In this document: piece by piece, positions 1 to 9,045 of the stretch
Position numbering within the stretch: position 1 is the first letter of the stretch
Layout: each line of letters begins with the position of its first letter
Source of the DNA: Amblyomma americanum
Taxonomy: Eukaryota > Arthropoda > Arachnida > Ixodida > Ixodidae
NCBI RefSeq assembly: GCF_052857255.1
Contig: NC_135507.1
Span: forward strand, 72,055,721 to 72,119,720
Reading direction: 5' to 3'
Length of the DNA stretch: 64,000 nt
Position numbers and translations under genes: made by a program
Notes under the pieces: generated by a model
What the model was told of the DNA's origin: nothing
The model's input: only the letters and a program-made list of their open reading frames with translations
The model's database searches: none

Positions 1-110
1 TATTGACGTCATCAACCAGCCACGTGATGAGACCCAACTAGTCACGTGATAGGAACATGTCTAAACAAGAAGTTGTCGACGAATCCATGACGTCACAAAA
101 GATAAAAAGA
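1..110. promoter_or_regulatory. Cluster of CRE and E-box palindromes
   Basis: Two TGACGTCA octamers (about 4-11 and 89-96) and two CACGTG hexamers (about 21-26 and 43-48) lie within 100 bases. CREB/ATF and bHLH factors bind such sites. No TATA box or transcript start is evident. The same motifs recur inside family G repeats in this window, so this may be a repeat remnant rather than a promoter. Confidence 0.25.
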
Positions 111-429
111 AAAAAAGACCTCCAGACAATAAGTTGCGTTGCTCCCCGTCAGTTCCTTCTTGGTTGCCGAAGCGTGCGGTACTCTAAATGCTTTCGCACT
201 TCCGTACGTAAGGAGGCATAAGTGCATCTCTTGAATTTTTTATTATTATTATTTACGTTTACGGCAGTCCGAAGAATGAGCAGAAGAATAGAATGAGACG
301 AGAATAAAGCAGCCAAAATAACGAACAAAAACAAAGTATTTAGTCTGGGACAAGCGACGTGTATGAGGTGCGCAGTATGGAATATCCGAATGTACTGGCT
401 CATACCGTAATTGCTGTATCTTACCAGTA
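111..429. other. No recognised feature
   Basis: The sequence is AT-leaning with a short (TTA)n run near 240. Open frames on the minus strand have no protein-like features. Confidence 0.5.
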
Positions 430-796
430 CTCCCCTACGGGGCAGAAACGTGGAGGCCAACTAAAATGGTTCAGCTCAAGTTAAGGACAACGCAGTGAGC
501 CATGGAGAGAAAAATTATAGGTGTAACGTTGAGAGACCGGAAGCGGGCAGAGTGGGTAAGGGAACAAACGCGTGTTAATGACATCCTAGTCGAAATCAAG
601 AGGAAGAAATGGGCCTGGATTCCAAGAGAAGGCAAGCTTAGCAGGGGGCAGCAGAAGGTTAGGTGGCCGGATGATATTAGGAAGTTTGCAAGCATAAGGT
701 GGGCGCAGCTGCCAAAGGACAGGGTTAATTGGAGAGACATGGGAAAGGTCTTTGCCCTGCAGTGGGCGTAGTCAGGCTGAAAATGATGATGATGAC
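430..796 (+). mobile_element. RTE-like LINE, 3' end of ORF2
   Basis: This is the C-terminal end of a non-LTR retrotransposon polyprotein. It reads from about 502 with motifs such as MERKIIGVTLRDRKRAEW, KRKKWAW, GQQKVRWPDDI and DRVNWRDMGKVF. These follow the usual order for the region after the reverse transcriptase in RTE-like elements (Arg-rich stretch, KW-W, RW-DD-I, DR-W). The segment between KWAW and IPREGK is deleted relative to the related copy at 23,058-23,391. The copy ends in a short TGATGATGATGA tail, typical of RTE 3' termini. It is 5'-truncated and dead. The clade is judged by eye only. Confidence 0.75.
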
Positions 797-799
797 CGT

Positions 800-1190
800 A
801 TTGCTCGGGTAATGAGCACACCACTTACTTTAGCTGTCAAAAAGTAATTTTTTTCCCTGGCGTAATCATTACACCCCTTTCTTTTTACCCGCAGTCTACT
901 GATGATAGCGAATTATAACAGGTGGCCCCTTCTGAACGGCGTAACAAGTACTCAGTACTATAAAACACCATCTGTTGAATGATTAGCCTAATATCCCTAA
1001 TCCTATTGCACGAAAAGCCCATGATAATATTATGCGAGAAATCCGATAGCCAACTGAAGCCATGCAGGGTCGTGACAAAGGGTCCTTCTGTTCCAAACTG
1101 CCCCCGGCCATGAAGGGCGTTTGTACTTGATGTGTCATATTCCACTGCTCTCTGGAGAATTCAGAAAAAATCCCCACCCGTGTCTGCCGA
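800..1190. other. No recognised feature
   Basis: Unique-looking sequence. The overlapping minus-strand frames show no conserved motif, and I see no splice-bounded exon. Confidence 0.4.
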
Positions 1191-1192
1191 GG

Positions 1193-1405
1193 CCGCACAC
1201 CGCGTCAAAACCTGCCGAAATCGTCAACAACAAAGGAAGTCCCTGCCAAGATGAGCTGGACTACATTGATTAAACCAAGTCAGTTAATCCACCGATGATC
1301 AATTGATGGATCAACTGACTTGGTTCTATCGAAGTAGTTGACCTCACCTTGGCAGGAACTTCCTTTGCCGTTGACGATTTCGGCAAGTTTTGGCGCGGAG
1401 TGCGG
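1193..1405. repeat. Foldback (MITE-like) element with about 100-bp arms
   Basis: The left arm (1,193-1,295) and right arm (about 1,300-1,405) are inverted copies separated by only a few bases. Matching blocks include CTGCCGAAATCGTCAAC, CAAAGGAAGT, CCTGCCAAG and AACCAAGTCAGTT with its complement. By eye the arms are about 85% identical. Transcribed, it would form one long hairpin. There is no coding capacity and no clear target-site duplication. A SINE-2 copy follows directly. Confidence 0.85.
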
Positions 1406-1423
1406 TTTCGCGGTGATCAACTG

Positions 1424-1655
1424 CCACGATGGCTCAGGTACGTGGTTACGGCGCTCGGCTGCTGACCCGAAAGACGCGGGTTCGATCCCTGCCGCAGCGG
1501 TCGAATTTCGATGGAGGCGAAATTCTAGAGGCCCGGGTTCTGTGCGATGTCAGTGCACGTTAAAGAACCCGAGGTGGTCGCAATTTCCGCAGCCCTTCAC
1601 TCTGGCGTCCCTCATAGACTGAGCCGCTTTGGAACCCCTCTAAACCATACACCAT
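1424..1655 (+). mobile_element. SINE-2 (tRNA-derived SINE)
   Basis: The head is tRNA-like, with an A-box-like GGCTCAGGTACGTGG and a B box in GGGTTCGATCCCTG. A conserved body follows (GATGTCAGTGCACGTTAAAG). The tail ends in 'taaaccatacaccatcc', a diverged form of the aaccaaaccaaacc tail. Pol III would transcribe from the internal promoter. The same family occurs at 10,487, 16,803, 26,134, 27,331, 29,634, 37,859 and 39,908. Confidence 0.85.
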
Positions 1656-1926
1656 CCACCGATGAGTTCATTTCAACATTACCGGAATCCCCTATTCAAA
1701 TGCGGGATGCCACGGGTGCTTGATAATAATTTCATAACTTCGACAAGTCTATTGCATCCGTTCCGCCGATGCGGAAGCTCACCCCACCGGTTTTGCACCG
1801 AAATTCGCATTCGTTACAAGCAGTGCAACGACGGAGGCTGGTTAGTTTAACAGGATTCAAAGGCACGTGCTTCATAACGTCGTTTTACAGTGTGTTGAAC
1901 TTCTGTTCCTGAAACACATTTGTTAC
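1656..1926. other. No recognised feature
   Basis: No repeat family, splice-bounded exon or regulatory cluster was recognised here. Confidence 0.4.
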
Positions 1927-1927
1927 T

Positions 1928-2135
1928 CAAGCATTTTAACGCGACAGCGTTAATGGCCCCGTGTCGCAGAAAAGCGGGTGTTGTCATTGAGGTCGGCGGC
2001 GTTGGCAGTGAGCGAAAAATCACGGAAGCATTGCTAAATAAAAACGAGAAGCAAATTGGTCGAGTTGGTGAATCGAACCAGAGCCTTCGGAGTGCGAGAC
2101 AAGCACACTAACCACTCCGCCACGCCAGCTTCTTC
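1928..2135 (-). repeat. Family G end fused to a tRNA-like head
   Basis: The left part (TTTTAACGCGACAGCGTTAA through gagcgaaaaatcac) matches, in reverse complement, one terminus of the dispersed family G repeat. The right part (about 2,058-2,131, minus strand) is tRNA-like. It has an A box TGGCGGAGTGG, a B box GGTTCGATTCA and a D-arm-like GTGGTTAGTGTGC. The acceptor stem does not pair well, so it is read as a tRNA-derived SINE head or tRNA pseudogene rather than a functional tRNA. Confidence 0.55.
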
Positions 2136-2360
2136 TTTTCTTTATTGCATGGAAATACTGCCGAAAAGAAAAATCTAAGCACGCTTACGCCTCAGAACAC
2201 CAGGCCACCTTACACCTGCATGAACCCTCCTTCCAAAACATCAAAAGTCTGGGAGGCACACACATGCATCCAGTTAGGGGAGCCAGCTAGGCGGCTCTTG
2301 CAGGGCAGCATATACACCCCGCACCACAGCGCATTGTTCACGAAACAAAGATGTCGACGA

Positions 2361-2930
2361 CCGTAGTGATTCGGCGTGACGGTTCATCATGCGGCTCTTC
2401 CAGACTAAATCGTCCACTCCGCGCCACGCCAGCGCGATGGTTTAGAATGAACAAAGGCGCGTCTAGCGAATACGGCGTTGTCTTGAAGGGTGCTATAGAG
2501 ACATGTTCTGTGGTGTATATTAGTAATTATGAGCATGTAAATTACAGAAGTCGCAGTTAAGCGAGTAATCAAGTACGTTTCCGCTACTTTTCCTGTTCGC
2601 TTGGCCCGAGTGTAGCGTCATCAGGCGGCGCCCACTAAAACCACTCTCCTCCGCCGCCTGATGACGCTACGTTCGCGCCAAGCGAAAAGGAAAAGTAGCG
2701 GAAACGTACTTGATTACTCGCTTAACTGCGACTTCTGTAATTTACATGCTCATAATTACTAATATACACCACAGTACATGTCTTTAAAGCATCCTTCTAA
2801 GACAACACCGTATTCGCTAGACGCGTCTTTGTTTATTCCAAACCATCTACCTGGCGTGGCGCGGAGTCAACTGTTTAGTCTCTGGAAGAGCCGCATGATG
2901 GACCGTCACGCCGAATCACCATGGTAATCG
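2361..2930. repeat. 570-bp near-perfect palindrome
   Basis: The left arm (2,361-2,630) and right arm (2,652-2,930) are reverse complements around a 21-base spacer. The inner roughly 80 bases, from GTGGTGTATATTAG to CGCTACTTTTCC, look identical in both arms. The outer 130 bases carry scattered mismatches and small indels. There are no TIR-type termini and no coding motif. The spacer contains CCACTAAAACCACTC, which recurs just outside the right arm (2,937-2,951). It is either a foldback element or a palindromic duplication. Confidence 0.9.
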
Positions 2931-2936
2931 AAACCT

Positions 2937-3080
2937 CCACTAAAACCACTCCCTCTTCCTCCTTCTTCTCGGCTCTTTCTCCCTTTCTCTCAGTCCCTCC
3001 TTTATCCCTTCCCTTACGGCGCGGTTCAGGTATCCGCTGAGATGTGAGACATACTGCGCCGTTTTCTTTCCCCAATAATA
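2937..3080 (+). mobile_element. Ruka-like SINE, 3' fragment
   Basis: The conserved Ruka 3' body (CTCCCTCCTTTATCCCTTCC, CGGCGCGGTTCAGGT, CTGCGCCGTTTTCTTTCCCC) ends in an AT-rich tail. The tRNA-like head is missing. It lies tail-to-tail with the next SINE. Confidence 0.85.
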
Positions 3081-3097
3081 TTAATAATTAATAATCA

Positions 3098-3385
3098 TTG
3101 TTTTTTTGGGGAAAGGAAATGGCGCAGTATCTGTCTCATATATCGTTGGACACCTGAACCGCGCCGTAAGGGAAGGGATAAGGGAGGGAGTGAAAGAAGA
3201 AAGGAAGAAATGGGTCCCGTAGTGGAGGGCTCCGGAATAATTTCGACCACCTGGGGATCTTTAACGTGCACTGACATCGCACAGCACACGGGTGCCTTAG
3301 CCTTTTTCCTCCATAAAAACGCAGCCGCCGCGGTCGGGTTCGAACCCGGGAACTCCGGATCAGTAGTCGAGCGCCCTACTTTCCC
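3098..3385 (-). mobile_element. Ruka-like SINE, nearly full length
   Basis: Read on the minus strand it contains the B-box region GGGTTCGAACCCGAC, the body GTGCACGTTAAAGATCCCC and the 3' end CATTTCCTTTCCCC. The outermost head (A box) is cut off near 3,385. Confidence 0.9.
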
Positions 3386-3403
3386 CAATTATATAATTAA
3401 AAT

Positions 3404-3748
3404 TTATAATTGCCAAAATTGAATTTGCAACTTTTCCACCTCCTCGCAATTTACGCCCCTGCCCCGACAGATAGCACGCGACGGCAGCGCCTCCCGCTCG
3501 TCCCGTTCGGGCGCACTGAGGCCGTGCGGGCACGCAGGAATCACGCGGTGAGCGGCGAACAACGCAGCGCACATCCAAAGCGCGTTCATTATGAAGCTTG
3601 CGGCTTGCGGCTTCGGCGCGGAAGCTATGCTGGCGTTCTTGGCATCGGGTTTGTCGAGAACGATGTGCCGACGAGCTACGACTGCAACTTGAGTCCCGCG
3701 CCATCCGGCAAGGCGCCTGGCAGCGCTTCTACGTAGCATGAGGTTCAC
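3404..3748 (-). CDS. Candidate small mitochondrial-type membrane protein or exon
   Basis: A GC-rich 114-residue frame stands out from AT-rich surroundings. It starts MNLMLRRSAARRLAGWR, an Arg-rich, acid-free, amphipathic N-terminus typical of a mitochondrial presequence. A hydrophobic helix follows at about residues 53-66 (SFIMNALWMCAALFAAH). Past about residue 70 the composition becomes less protein-like and the frame runs to within 20 bases of a Ruka SINE, so the real coding part probably ends earlier. Other frames are also open, which weakens the case. The position of the hydrophobic segment suits a small respiratory-chain subunit, but I recognise no family. Either initiator (residue 1 or 4) is possible. 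Confidence 0.35.
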   Translation of the reverse strand: MNLMLRRSAARRLAGWRGTQVAVVARRHIVLDKPDAKNASIASAPKPQAASFIMNALWMCAALFAAHRVIPACPHGLSAPERDEREALPSRAICRGRGVNCEEVEKLQIQFWQL

Positions 3749-3761
3749 GCGGCACCTTCTG

Positions 3762-3822
3762 CATATGTGGGAATTAACCCAGTACGCTATCGCGTCATAC
3801 CCTCAAGGCAGAGCTTGAGTGT
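3762..3822 (-). repeat. Family G terminal fragment
   Basis: Matches in reverse complement the family G end 'gctccgccttaagggtatgacgcgatagcg' type sequence also seen at 63,780 and 20,570. Confidence 0.6.
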
Positions 3823-4370
3823 CCCCTCAAATTTTTGTTGCAGCAATGCTGCAGGTTGTTGTTTTTGAACACATACTGCTTCGCCATGGTGCTTCGAGGT
3901 CTCGTTACGGACAGGGGAAGGGCATTTACAATCAAACTGACGCTATGCGTTTTGGTTCTGTACTGTAATCCGCGTCACAAGTGGGTTCATAGAGCGCTTG
4001 AACATTACTCTTTCCGACACGCGTATAATGACCGCTGACATCATCCCGTCCTTTGCAGTCTTCATCTACAGTGCTGTGATGCTAAAAGAAACGCACATGA
4101 CATCGTTGAGCAACCAACAAACCGCATCTTACTTTTATCAAAAAAAAAATAAATGGCGAAAAATTGACAGACGAAAAAAAAATTGCAGTGGCTGAGCTCG
4201 GCTATGCCAGGATATACGTAGCGAGAGGTACGTTTCCCTGGCTGAGCTTGTTGTGGTCAGTGTATGTTTAGCAGAGAGACATTGGGCAAACACATCTTTT
4301 ATTCATTTTGCTTGACACAAACGAAGACTGCCCGATGATATGTCAAGTAGCATGGTAAATTGATAAATTT
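3823..4370. other. No recognised feature
   Basis: AT-rich sequence with short poly(A) runs near 4,140 and 4,177; no coding or repeat signature recognised. Confidence 0.4.
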
Positions 4371-4371
4371 G

Positions 4372-4612
4372 TTTTTAGGGAAAGGAAATGGCGCAGTATC
4401 TGTCTCACAGATCAGTAGAAACCTGAACCGCGCCGTAAGGGAAGGGACAAAAGAGGGAGTGAAAGAAGAAAGGAAGATAGTTTTTCCGTAGTGGAGGGCT
4501 CCGGAATAATTTCGACCACCTGGAGATCTTTAACGTGCACTGACATCGCACAGCACACGGGTGCCTTAGCGTTTCGCCTCCATCGCCGTGGTCGGGTTCG
4601 AACCCGTGAGGG
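4372..4612 (-). mobile_element. Ruka-like SINE, head-truncated
   Basis: From the 3' end (gggaaaggaaatggcgcagt) through the body to the B box GGGTTCGAACCCGTGAGGG. The A-box end is missing, and LINE sequence abuts it. Confidence 0.85.
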
Positions 4613-5333
4613 TGTGGTGTGGTGGCGGATATGTGTAGCATGATTTCATTGTATCTGATTAGTCTGTCCCGCGCGCAATCCCTCTCGACAGTTTGGCCTG
4701 CTCGATTGCCGTACGCTCGAGCAATAGAGTGCGCCTCCGCGTTTCCGGGGTTGCCTGCGTGTGCTGCCACCCAAACTAGTTGAATTGGTCTGGGGTCGTG
4801 TGGGCTTCATTACAAGAATTTTGTAGGCGGCAGAATGGATCTGTCCCTTTGAAAAATTCCTGATTGCGGTTTTGGAGTCGCTCATTGTGAGTGTGGCAGT
4901 GGAAGATGCTATGGCCAGTGCTATGGCCGCCTCTTCCGCTTCGAGGGAGGCGGTTGCCCTAATCGAGCCCGAAGCCTTGTGTTTGAGGTCGTGTGACACC
5001 ACACTTACGGCGTAGGCTGGGTTGCATGGATATTCTTCCGCGTCTACGTAGACGGCGTCTTAGTTGTCCGCGTGTTTTTTATGCAGGGCTTTTGCGCGTG
5101 CTCGCATCTTTGCCGGATGTGGGTTGAATGTACATTCTTGGGTAGTAGGTGGACGATTAGCTTTTACTTGATTTGTTCAGGAATGCTGTGGGTGTTGTTC
5201 GGAGGGGGACCCGTTGGCTGAATCTTTAATGCGGCTAGAATGTGTCTGCCCGTGTTTGTGGAGGATAGTATGTCCAACTGTGCTCTGCGGTGGGCTTCAG
5301 TCAGTTCTTGTAGAGACAAGGGACCTCGAACAA
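4613..5333 (-). mobile_element. LINE ORF2 fragment with RNase H domain
   Basis: The minus-strand translation shows the RNase H signature in order. DAVYVDAEEYP gives the first Asp. SLEAEEAAIALAIAS gives the catalytic Glu. TLTMSDSKTAIRNF gives the second Asp. After a frameshift, AAHAGNPGNAEAHSIAR matches the final His/Asn motif. RNase H downstream of the reverse transcriptase is typical of I-clade-like non-LTR elements. Sequence from 5,111 to 5,333 probably belongs to the same ORF2, but only weakly. Frameshifts and truncation make it non-functional. A Ruka copy lies on each side. Confidence 0.65.
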
Positions 5334-5672
5334 AAGACTGCCACAAAAAACCAATCGGGAACGCTTTTGAACAATTGGTTATTGGGGAAAGGAAATGGCG
5401 CAGTATCTGTCTCTCATATCGGCTGACTCCTGAACAGCGCCGTAAGGGAAGGGATAAAGGAGGGAGTGAAACAAGAAAGAGAGAAAGAGGTGCCGTAGTG
5501 GAGGACTCCAGAGCAATTTCGACCACCTGGTGGTATTTAACGTGCACTGACATCGCATAGCACACGGGCGCCTTAGCGTTTCGCCTCCATCGAAACGCAG
5601 CCGCCGCGGTCGGGTTCGAACCCGGGAACTCCGGATCAGTAGCCGAGTGTGCTAACCACTGACGCGCGGTGT
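5334..5672 (-). mobile_element. Ruka-like SINE with extended 3' tail
   Basis: A full-length minus-strand Ruka body occupies 5,378-5,672, with A/B-box head and CCTTTCCCC end. Bases 5,334-5,377 (gactgccacaaaaaaccaat and following) are shared with the flank of the Ruka at 38,427-38,470. This suggests a 3'-extended subfamily. Confidence 0.8.
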
Positions 5673-5679
5673 GGGGGAT

Positions 5680-5946
5680 AGAGCGGCGTGCGGCGACGAA
5701 GAGCGCGGCGCACCTGTGAGGTCTCTCTGGCTACCATGGTATCGGCGCATGCGCACAACTTCTCATCCGCGTGTCGTCACGCGTGGCACCGACGGTGGAG
5801 CGGGCACGCGGCTACAGCGAAGCGCACGCCGCACCCTGCTCCTCTCCGGTAGCCATGGTAACGGCGCATGCGCACAACTTTCCTCTCCCGGCTACTGCGA
5901 AATGCTCGACTGGTAGCCCAGTGTAGCTCTCGCTACAAAAGCTACA
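5680..5946 (-). repeat. Promoter-like repeat (NRF1 + X-box modules), copy 1
   Basis: This is the inverted copy of the repeat at 40,601-40,862. It holds two X-box-like palindromes (about 5,729-5,742 and 5,848-5,862, core ACCATGGTA / GCCATGGTAAC), each followed by GCGCATGCGC, an NRF1-type site. A degenerate CRE lies between them. It ends in TGTAGCTCTCGCTACA. It is CpG-rich in an AT-rich setting. Confidence 0.7.
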
Positions 5947-6097
5947 CGCACAACCTTGACGAGGCTCCGGCCCCCTAGGAATCAATGACAGGGTATTAAT
6001 TCAACATTTCTTCTTTTAATTGCTACGGAGAGTATATAAAATGATTAATAAATGCTGGTTCGCAGTGGAAACAAAAAAAATGGAGGGGGCATAATAA

Positions 6098-6207
6098 TAA
6101 TAATTGTTTTTTTTTGGGGAAAGGAAATGGCGCAGTATCTGTCTCGCGTATCTCGGCGGACACCTGAACCGCACCGTAAGGGAAGGGGTAAAGGAGGGAC
6201 TGAAAGC
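6098..6207 (-). mobile_element. Ruka-like SINE, 3' fragment
   Basis: An (AAT)n tail, gggaaaggaaatggcgcagt and the following about 80 bases of the Ruka 3' body; truncated where a family G copy begins. Confidence 0.8.
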
Positions 6208-6215
6208 CCCTTCCC

Positions 6216-6634
6216 TTAAGTTTCGTTTTGAGGGTACGACGCGAGAGCGTCCATGGGTTAATGCCCATATATGCGGAATTGGTCATTCTCAACTCTGCAT
6301 TCATAGATTCATGGGCGCCCTCATACAAATCGTGGCGCAGTAGTGCAGCGGTTAATTGGTGCATCACTGACCTGCGATGACAGGTGCTGCCACCAGTCGG
6401 GCCTGTGCGACCCAGGTTGCTCTTCCCGAGCCACCAATTATTAATTTAACTGCCATCTACCATGGTGGTCAATTTGCTCACAATCAGGTGGGCAGGTTGT
6501 AATGGCGCCACAAGGTCACGTGACGTAGATGGCCTACCTAGGTTGGTTCTCCGGGGATTTTTCACTCACACCGCCGACGCCAATACGCCGGATTTTCTGC
6601 AGAACGGGGACGTTAATGCTGCCGCGATAAAGTA
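6216..6634 (+). repeat. Family G repeat, near-complete copy
   Basis: One of the longest uninterrupted copies. Ordered blocks are gacgcgagagcg, GGGTTAATGCCCATATATGC, TGGCGCAGTAGTGCAGCGGT (A-box-like), CAGGTTGCTCTTCCCGAGC, TTAATTTAACTGCCA, AGGTCACGTGACGTAG and a GGATTTTCTGCAGAACG end. No ORF spans it. It is probably a non-autonomous DNA element or composite SINE; the class is unresolved. Confidence 0.75.
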
Positions 6635-6725
6635 ACAACGCTCGTCCACGCAAGAACACTAGGTTAGTGTACTGCTGAGCATCAGCGACGCAGTCGATCG
6701 AAATGACAACCTACAAAGCGCAGAG

Positions 6726-7184
6726 GCCCGCCGCGGTGGCTCAGTTGTTAGGGCGCTCGACTACTGATCCGGAGTTCCCGGGTTCGAACCCGACCACGGC
6801 GGCTGCGTTTTTATGGAGGAAAAACGCTAAGGCACCCGTGTGCTGTGCGATGTCAGTGCACGTTAAAGATCGCCAGGTGGTCGAAATTGTTGTTGTTGTT
6901 GTTGTTAGCCTATCAAAAGATGGCACATATCCACACTGGGGGATCGGCCAAGAATCGGGTGGCTATTCACCTGAACGCAGTTAACAAAAAGGAAAAGCAC
7001 GTGGGAGCGCAACACCGGTGAATTTTTCCTCGTGAACAGAAAAGGGCACCTCTTCTTCCTTTCTTCTTTCACTCCCTCCTTTATCCCTTCCCTTACGGCG
7101 CGGTTCAGGTGTCCAACGATATATGAGACAGATACTGCGGCATTTCATTTCCCCAAAAACCAATTATTATTATTATTATTCAAA
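6726..7184 (+). mobile_element. Ruka-like SINE split by an insertion
   Basis: The head and body (6,726-6,892: A box TGGCTCAGTTG, B box GGGTTCGAACCCGAC, GTGCACGTTAAAGATC) and the 3' part (7,046-7,184: ggcacctcttcttcc to an (ATT)n tail) join at the expected consensus position. An unrelated 153-base piece lies between them. Confidence 0.85.
6893..7045 (-). mobile_element. AAC-tailed retroelement 3' end inside Ruka
   Basis: Read on the minus strand it ends GTGGATATGTGCCATCTTTT followed by (AAC)n. The same 3' end occurs on the plus strand at 8,940-9,045 (gtgggtatgtgccatcgtat then (AAC)n). It is therefore a dispersed retroelement terminus that inserted into an existing Ruka. Confidence 0.65.
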
Positions 7185-7865
7185 GCGTAGAATCCGGCGG
7201 CTCGCCTAGTTGCAGTGCGGGCAAAATCTGGGTGACGGTGATTTTGTGGGACGGCTCAGTTCTTGTCACCCTAGTTGCCCCTGGCAACTAGGAACGTGAA
7301 AGAATGCAACGTGTCCGCCAAAACACTGCATAGAAACTCACGAAACATCTGCGTCGACAAGAGTACTTCGAGCTGCCGCGCGTGTTGTGAATTGTTTCCA
7401 CGGTGTATGCACCCCTAAACAGCTGTCGCGGAAATTCGCAATACAGGGTGGTAATCGCGCTGTCAATTTAGCAACTGTAACGTTGTCTCCCCGTGCACAA
7501 CGAACTGGAGGTATCCCTGAGTTCGATAAGTGATTTACTGGGATAACAGTAGTGGCGTCATTTCACAGAACGCTGGCGTCAGCGTTTGTACACAGCCTTA
7601 GAGAAGGTGGAGAGGAGGAAATAATTTTGAGGCGGGAAAGAATAGCAGAAAATGCGCGGAGAGGGGTATGCGGATAGGAGGGCGCGGTGACCAGGCCGCC
7701 AGCTGCATGAGTTTTGCAAAGCTTGCCGCTGAATAATACTCGGCTGCTCGACACAACCGTAATAACACTCCTATCGCAGACTCCACCGCCTGTAAATCGC
7801 CTGAAAATGTTTAGTGCCCTAGCACTAAAACCCCTAATCTCAGATTTCGCCGATGTTTGTTTCTC
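7185..7865. other. No recognised feature
   Basis: Mixed composition with no repeat family identified. A GC-rich patch near 7,660-7,700 is open on the minus strand but shows no motif or clean splice boundary. Confidence 0.4.
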
Positions 7866-7867
7866 CG

Positions 7868-8035
7868 AAGCCTCTTCCTAAGTGGCTCCCCTAGGTGGCA
7901 GTTGGGCCACCTTGGTCACCTAACCCTTGGGATGCCATCACAACCTGCTCGCCGGACTGTGAACAAACTGGCCACCGGGGCAGTTCAATTAATGATTGGC
8001 CACGAGAGGTTGCTCGCAAGGAGCAACCTGGGAGA
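7868..8035 (-). repeat. Family G fragment
   Basis: Contains inverted family G blocks (cctaggtggcagttgg, ccatcacaacctgc, ttaatgattggccacgag, gcaacctggg). Confidence 0.6.
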
Positions 8036-8067
8036 GGTCTCTGCCCTCTAGACTGCGTTCTCATGCT

Positions 8068-8092
8068 GGTGATGATGATGATGATGATGATG
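8068..8092. repeat. (TGA)n microsatellite
   Basis: About eight TGA units; such tracts end RTE-like LINE copies in this window, but no LINE body is evident here. Confidence 0.8.
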
Positions 8093-8935
8093 GAACAGAG
8101 AACTCTATTTCTGATGGAAACATTTTCTTTTAAGCTTAGTTGCTGCGGGAAGCCTTTATCTCAAAGGTTCTTACGGCAGATGCTGAAACATGCGGATGGT
8201 TCGTCCAGCATCGCTGCAATGAATCGCGGAAGACGCTGCGACCCATTTTACGCTATTACTTTGCTTAGTGTCGATGGGAAAAAAGCAACGGCCCTAATTA
8301 AACCTCCTTGGCGTAGCGCTGGCATGTATGTAACCGCAGCCACTTTAAGCAACTGAGTAATTCATTACCAGTACGACGTTTAAGGTGAAAGCGCTCACAA
8401 CAAAAGAGTTTCCATTAAGAGTTCGCGTAGCACAAATTCCTTAGGCACCCGGAAATTTATGGCTCCGAATACCGCACGCTGATACAAGGTGATAATCGTT
8501 GTTTTGAGCGCGCACCACGCGTAAGCATCGACGAATTGCGCCTTGAGTAAACAGTAACGGTTTTTGCTCATGTTGAGCCAATTAACGGTCTTGAGGGCCA
8601 GAGCTCAGAGCTTCAAAATTACACGGTTAGAGAGGGGAAGACGAACGCGCTAACTGCAACAATCTAACTGTCCAACTGTGCTGTCAAAGGGCATGCCATT
8701 AGGCAGGTGTGTCAGCTTCTTCACTAGCATACGATTGAAACCGGGAGATATTTGTGTTAACTTCTCGATGCCTTTACTTTCCTCTCAAAGTTATTTTCTT
8801 TCTGATTAATTCTTAAAATTTAGTTATTCTACTCGCACCGCTTTGTTTCCTTGATTCTCATTCAGATTTCCTCAAGCTCTCTCAAAATTCGCGATTTTCT
8901 TTTTCTCTCAGAGTCCTCTCAATTTAGGAGCCGCT
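8093..8935. other. No recognised feature
   Basis: A 153-residue frame crosses 7,895-8,356 but shows no conserved motif and overlaps repeats; not called. Confidence 0.4.
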
Positions 8936-8939
8936 TGAG

Positions 8940-9045
8940 ATAAACCTGAAAGATTTTTTTCCTGTTTGGACCTGCACCAAACCCTGGCCAATCCCTCACC
9001 GTGGGTATGTGCCATCGTATTTGAGGCAACAACAACAACAATCTG
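8940..9045 (+). mobile_element. AAC-tailed retroelement 3' end
   Basis: Shares its terminal block (ccaatccctcaccgtgggta, tgtgccat, then (AAC)n) with the insertion at 6,893-7,045. Confidence 0.55.

Noticed and set aside
7895..8356. 153-residue plus-strand frame
   Set aside because: It begins in a family G fragment and runs through the (TGA)n microsatellite (Met run); no protein-like signal.
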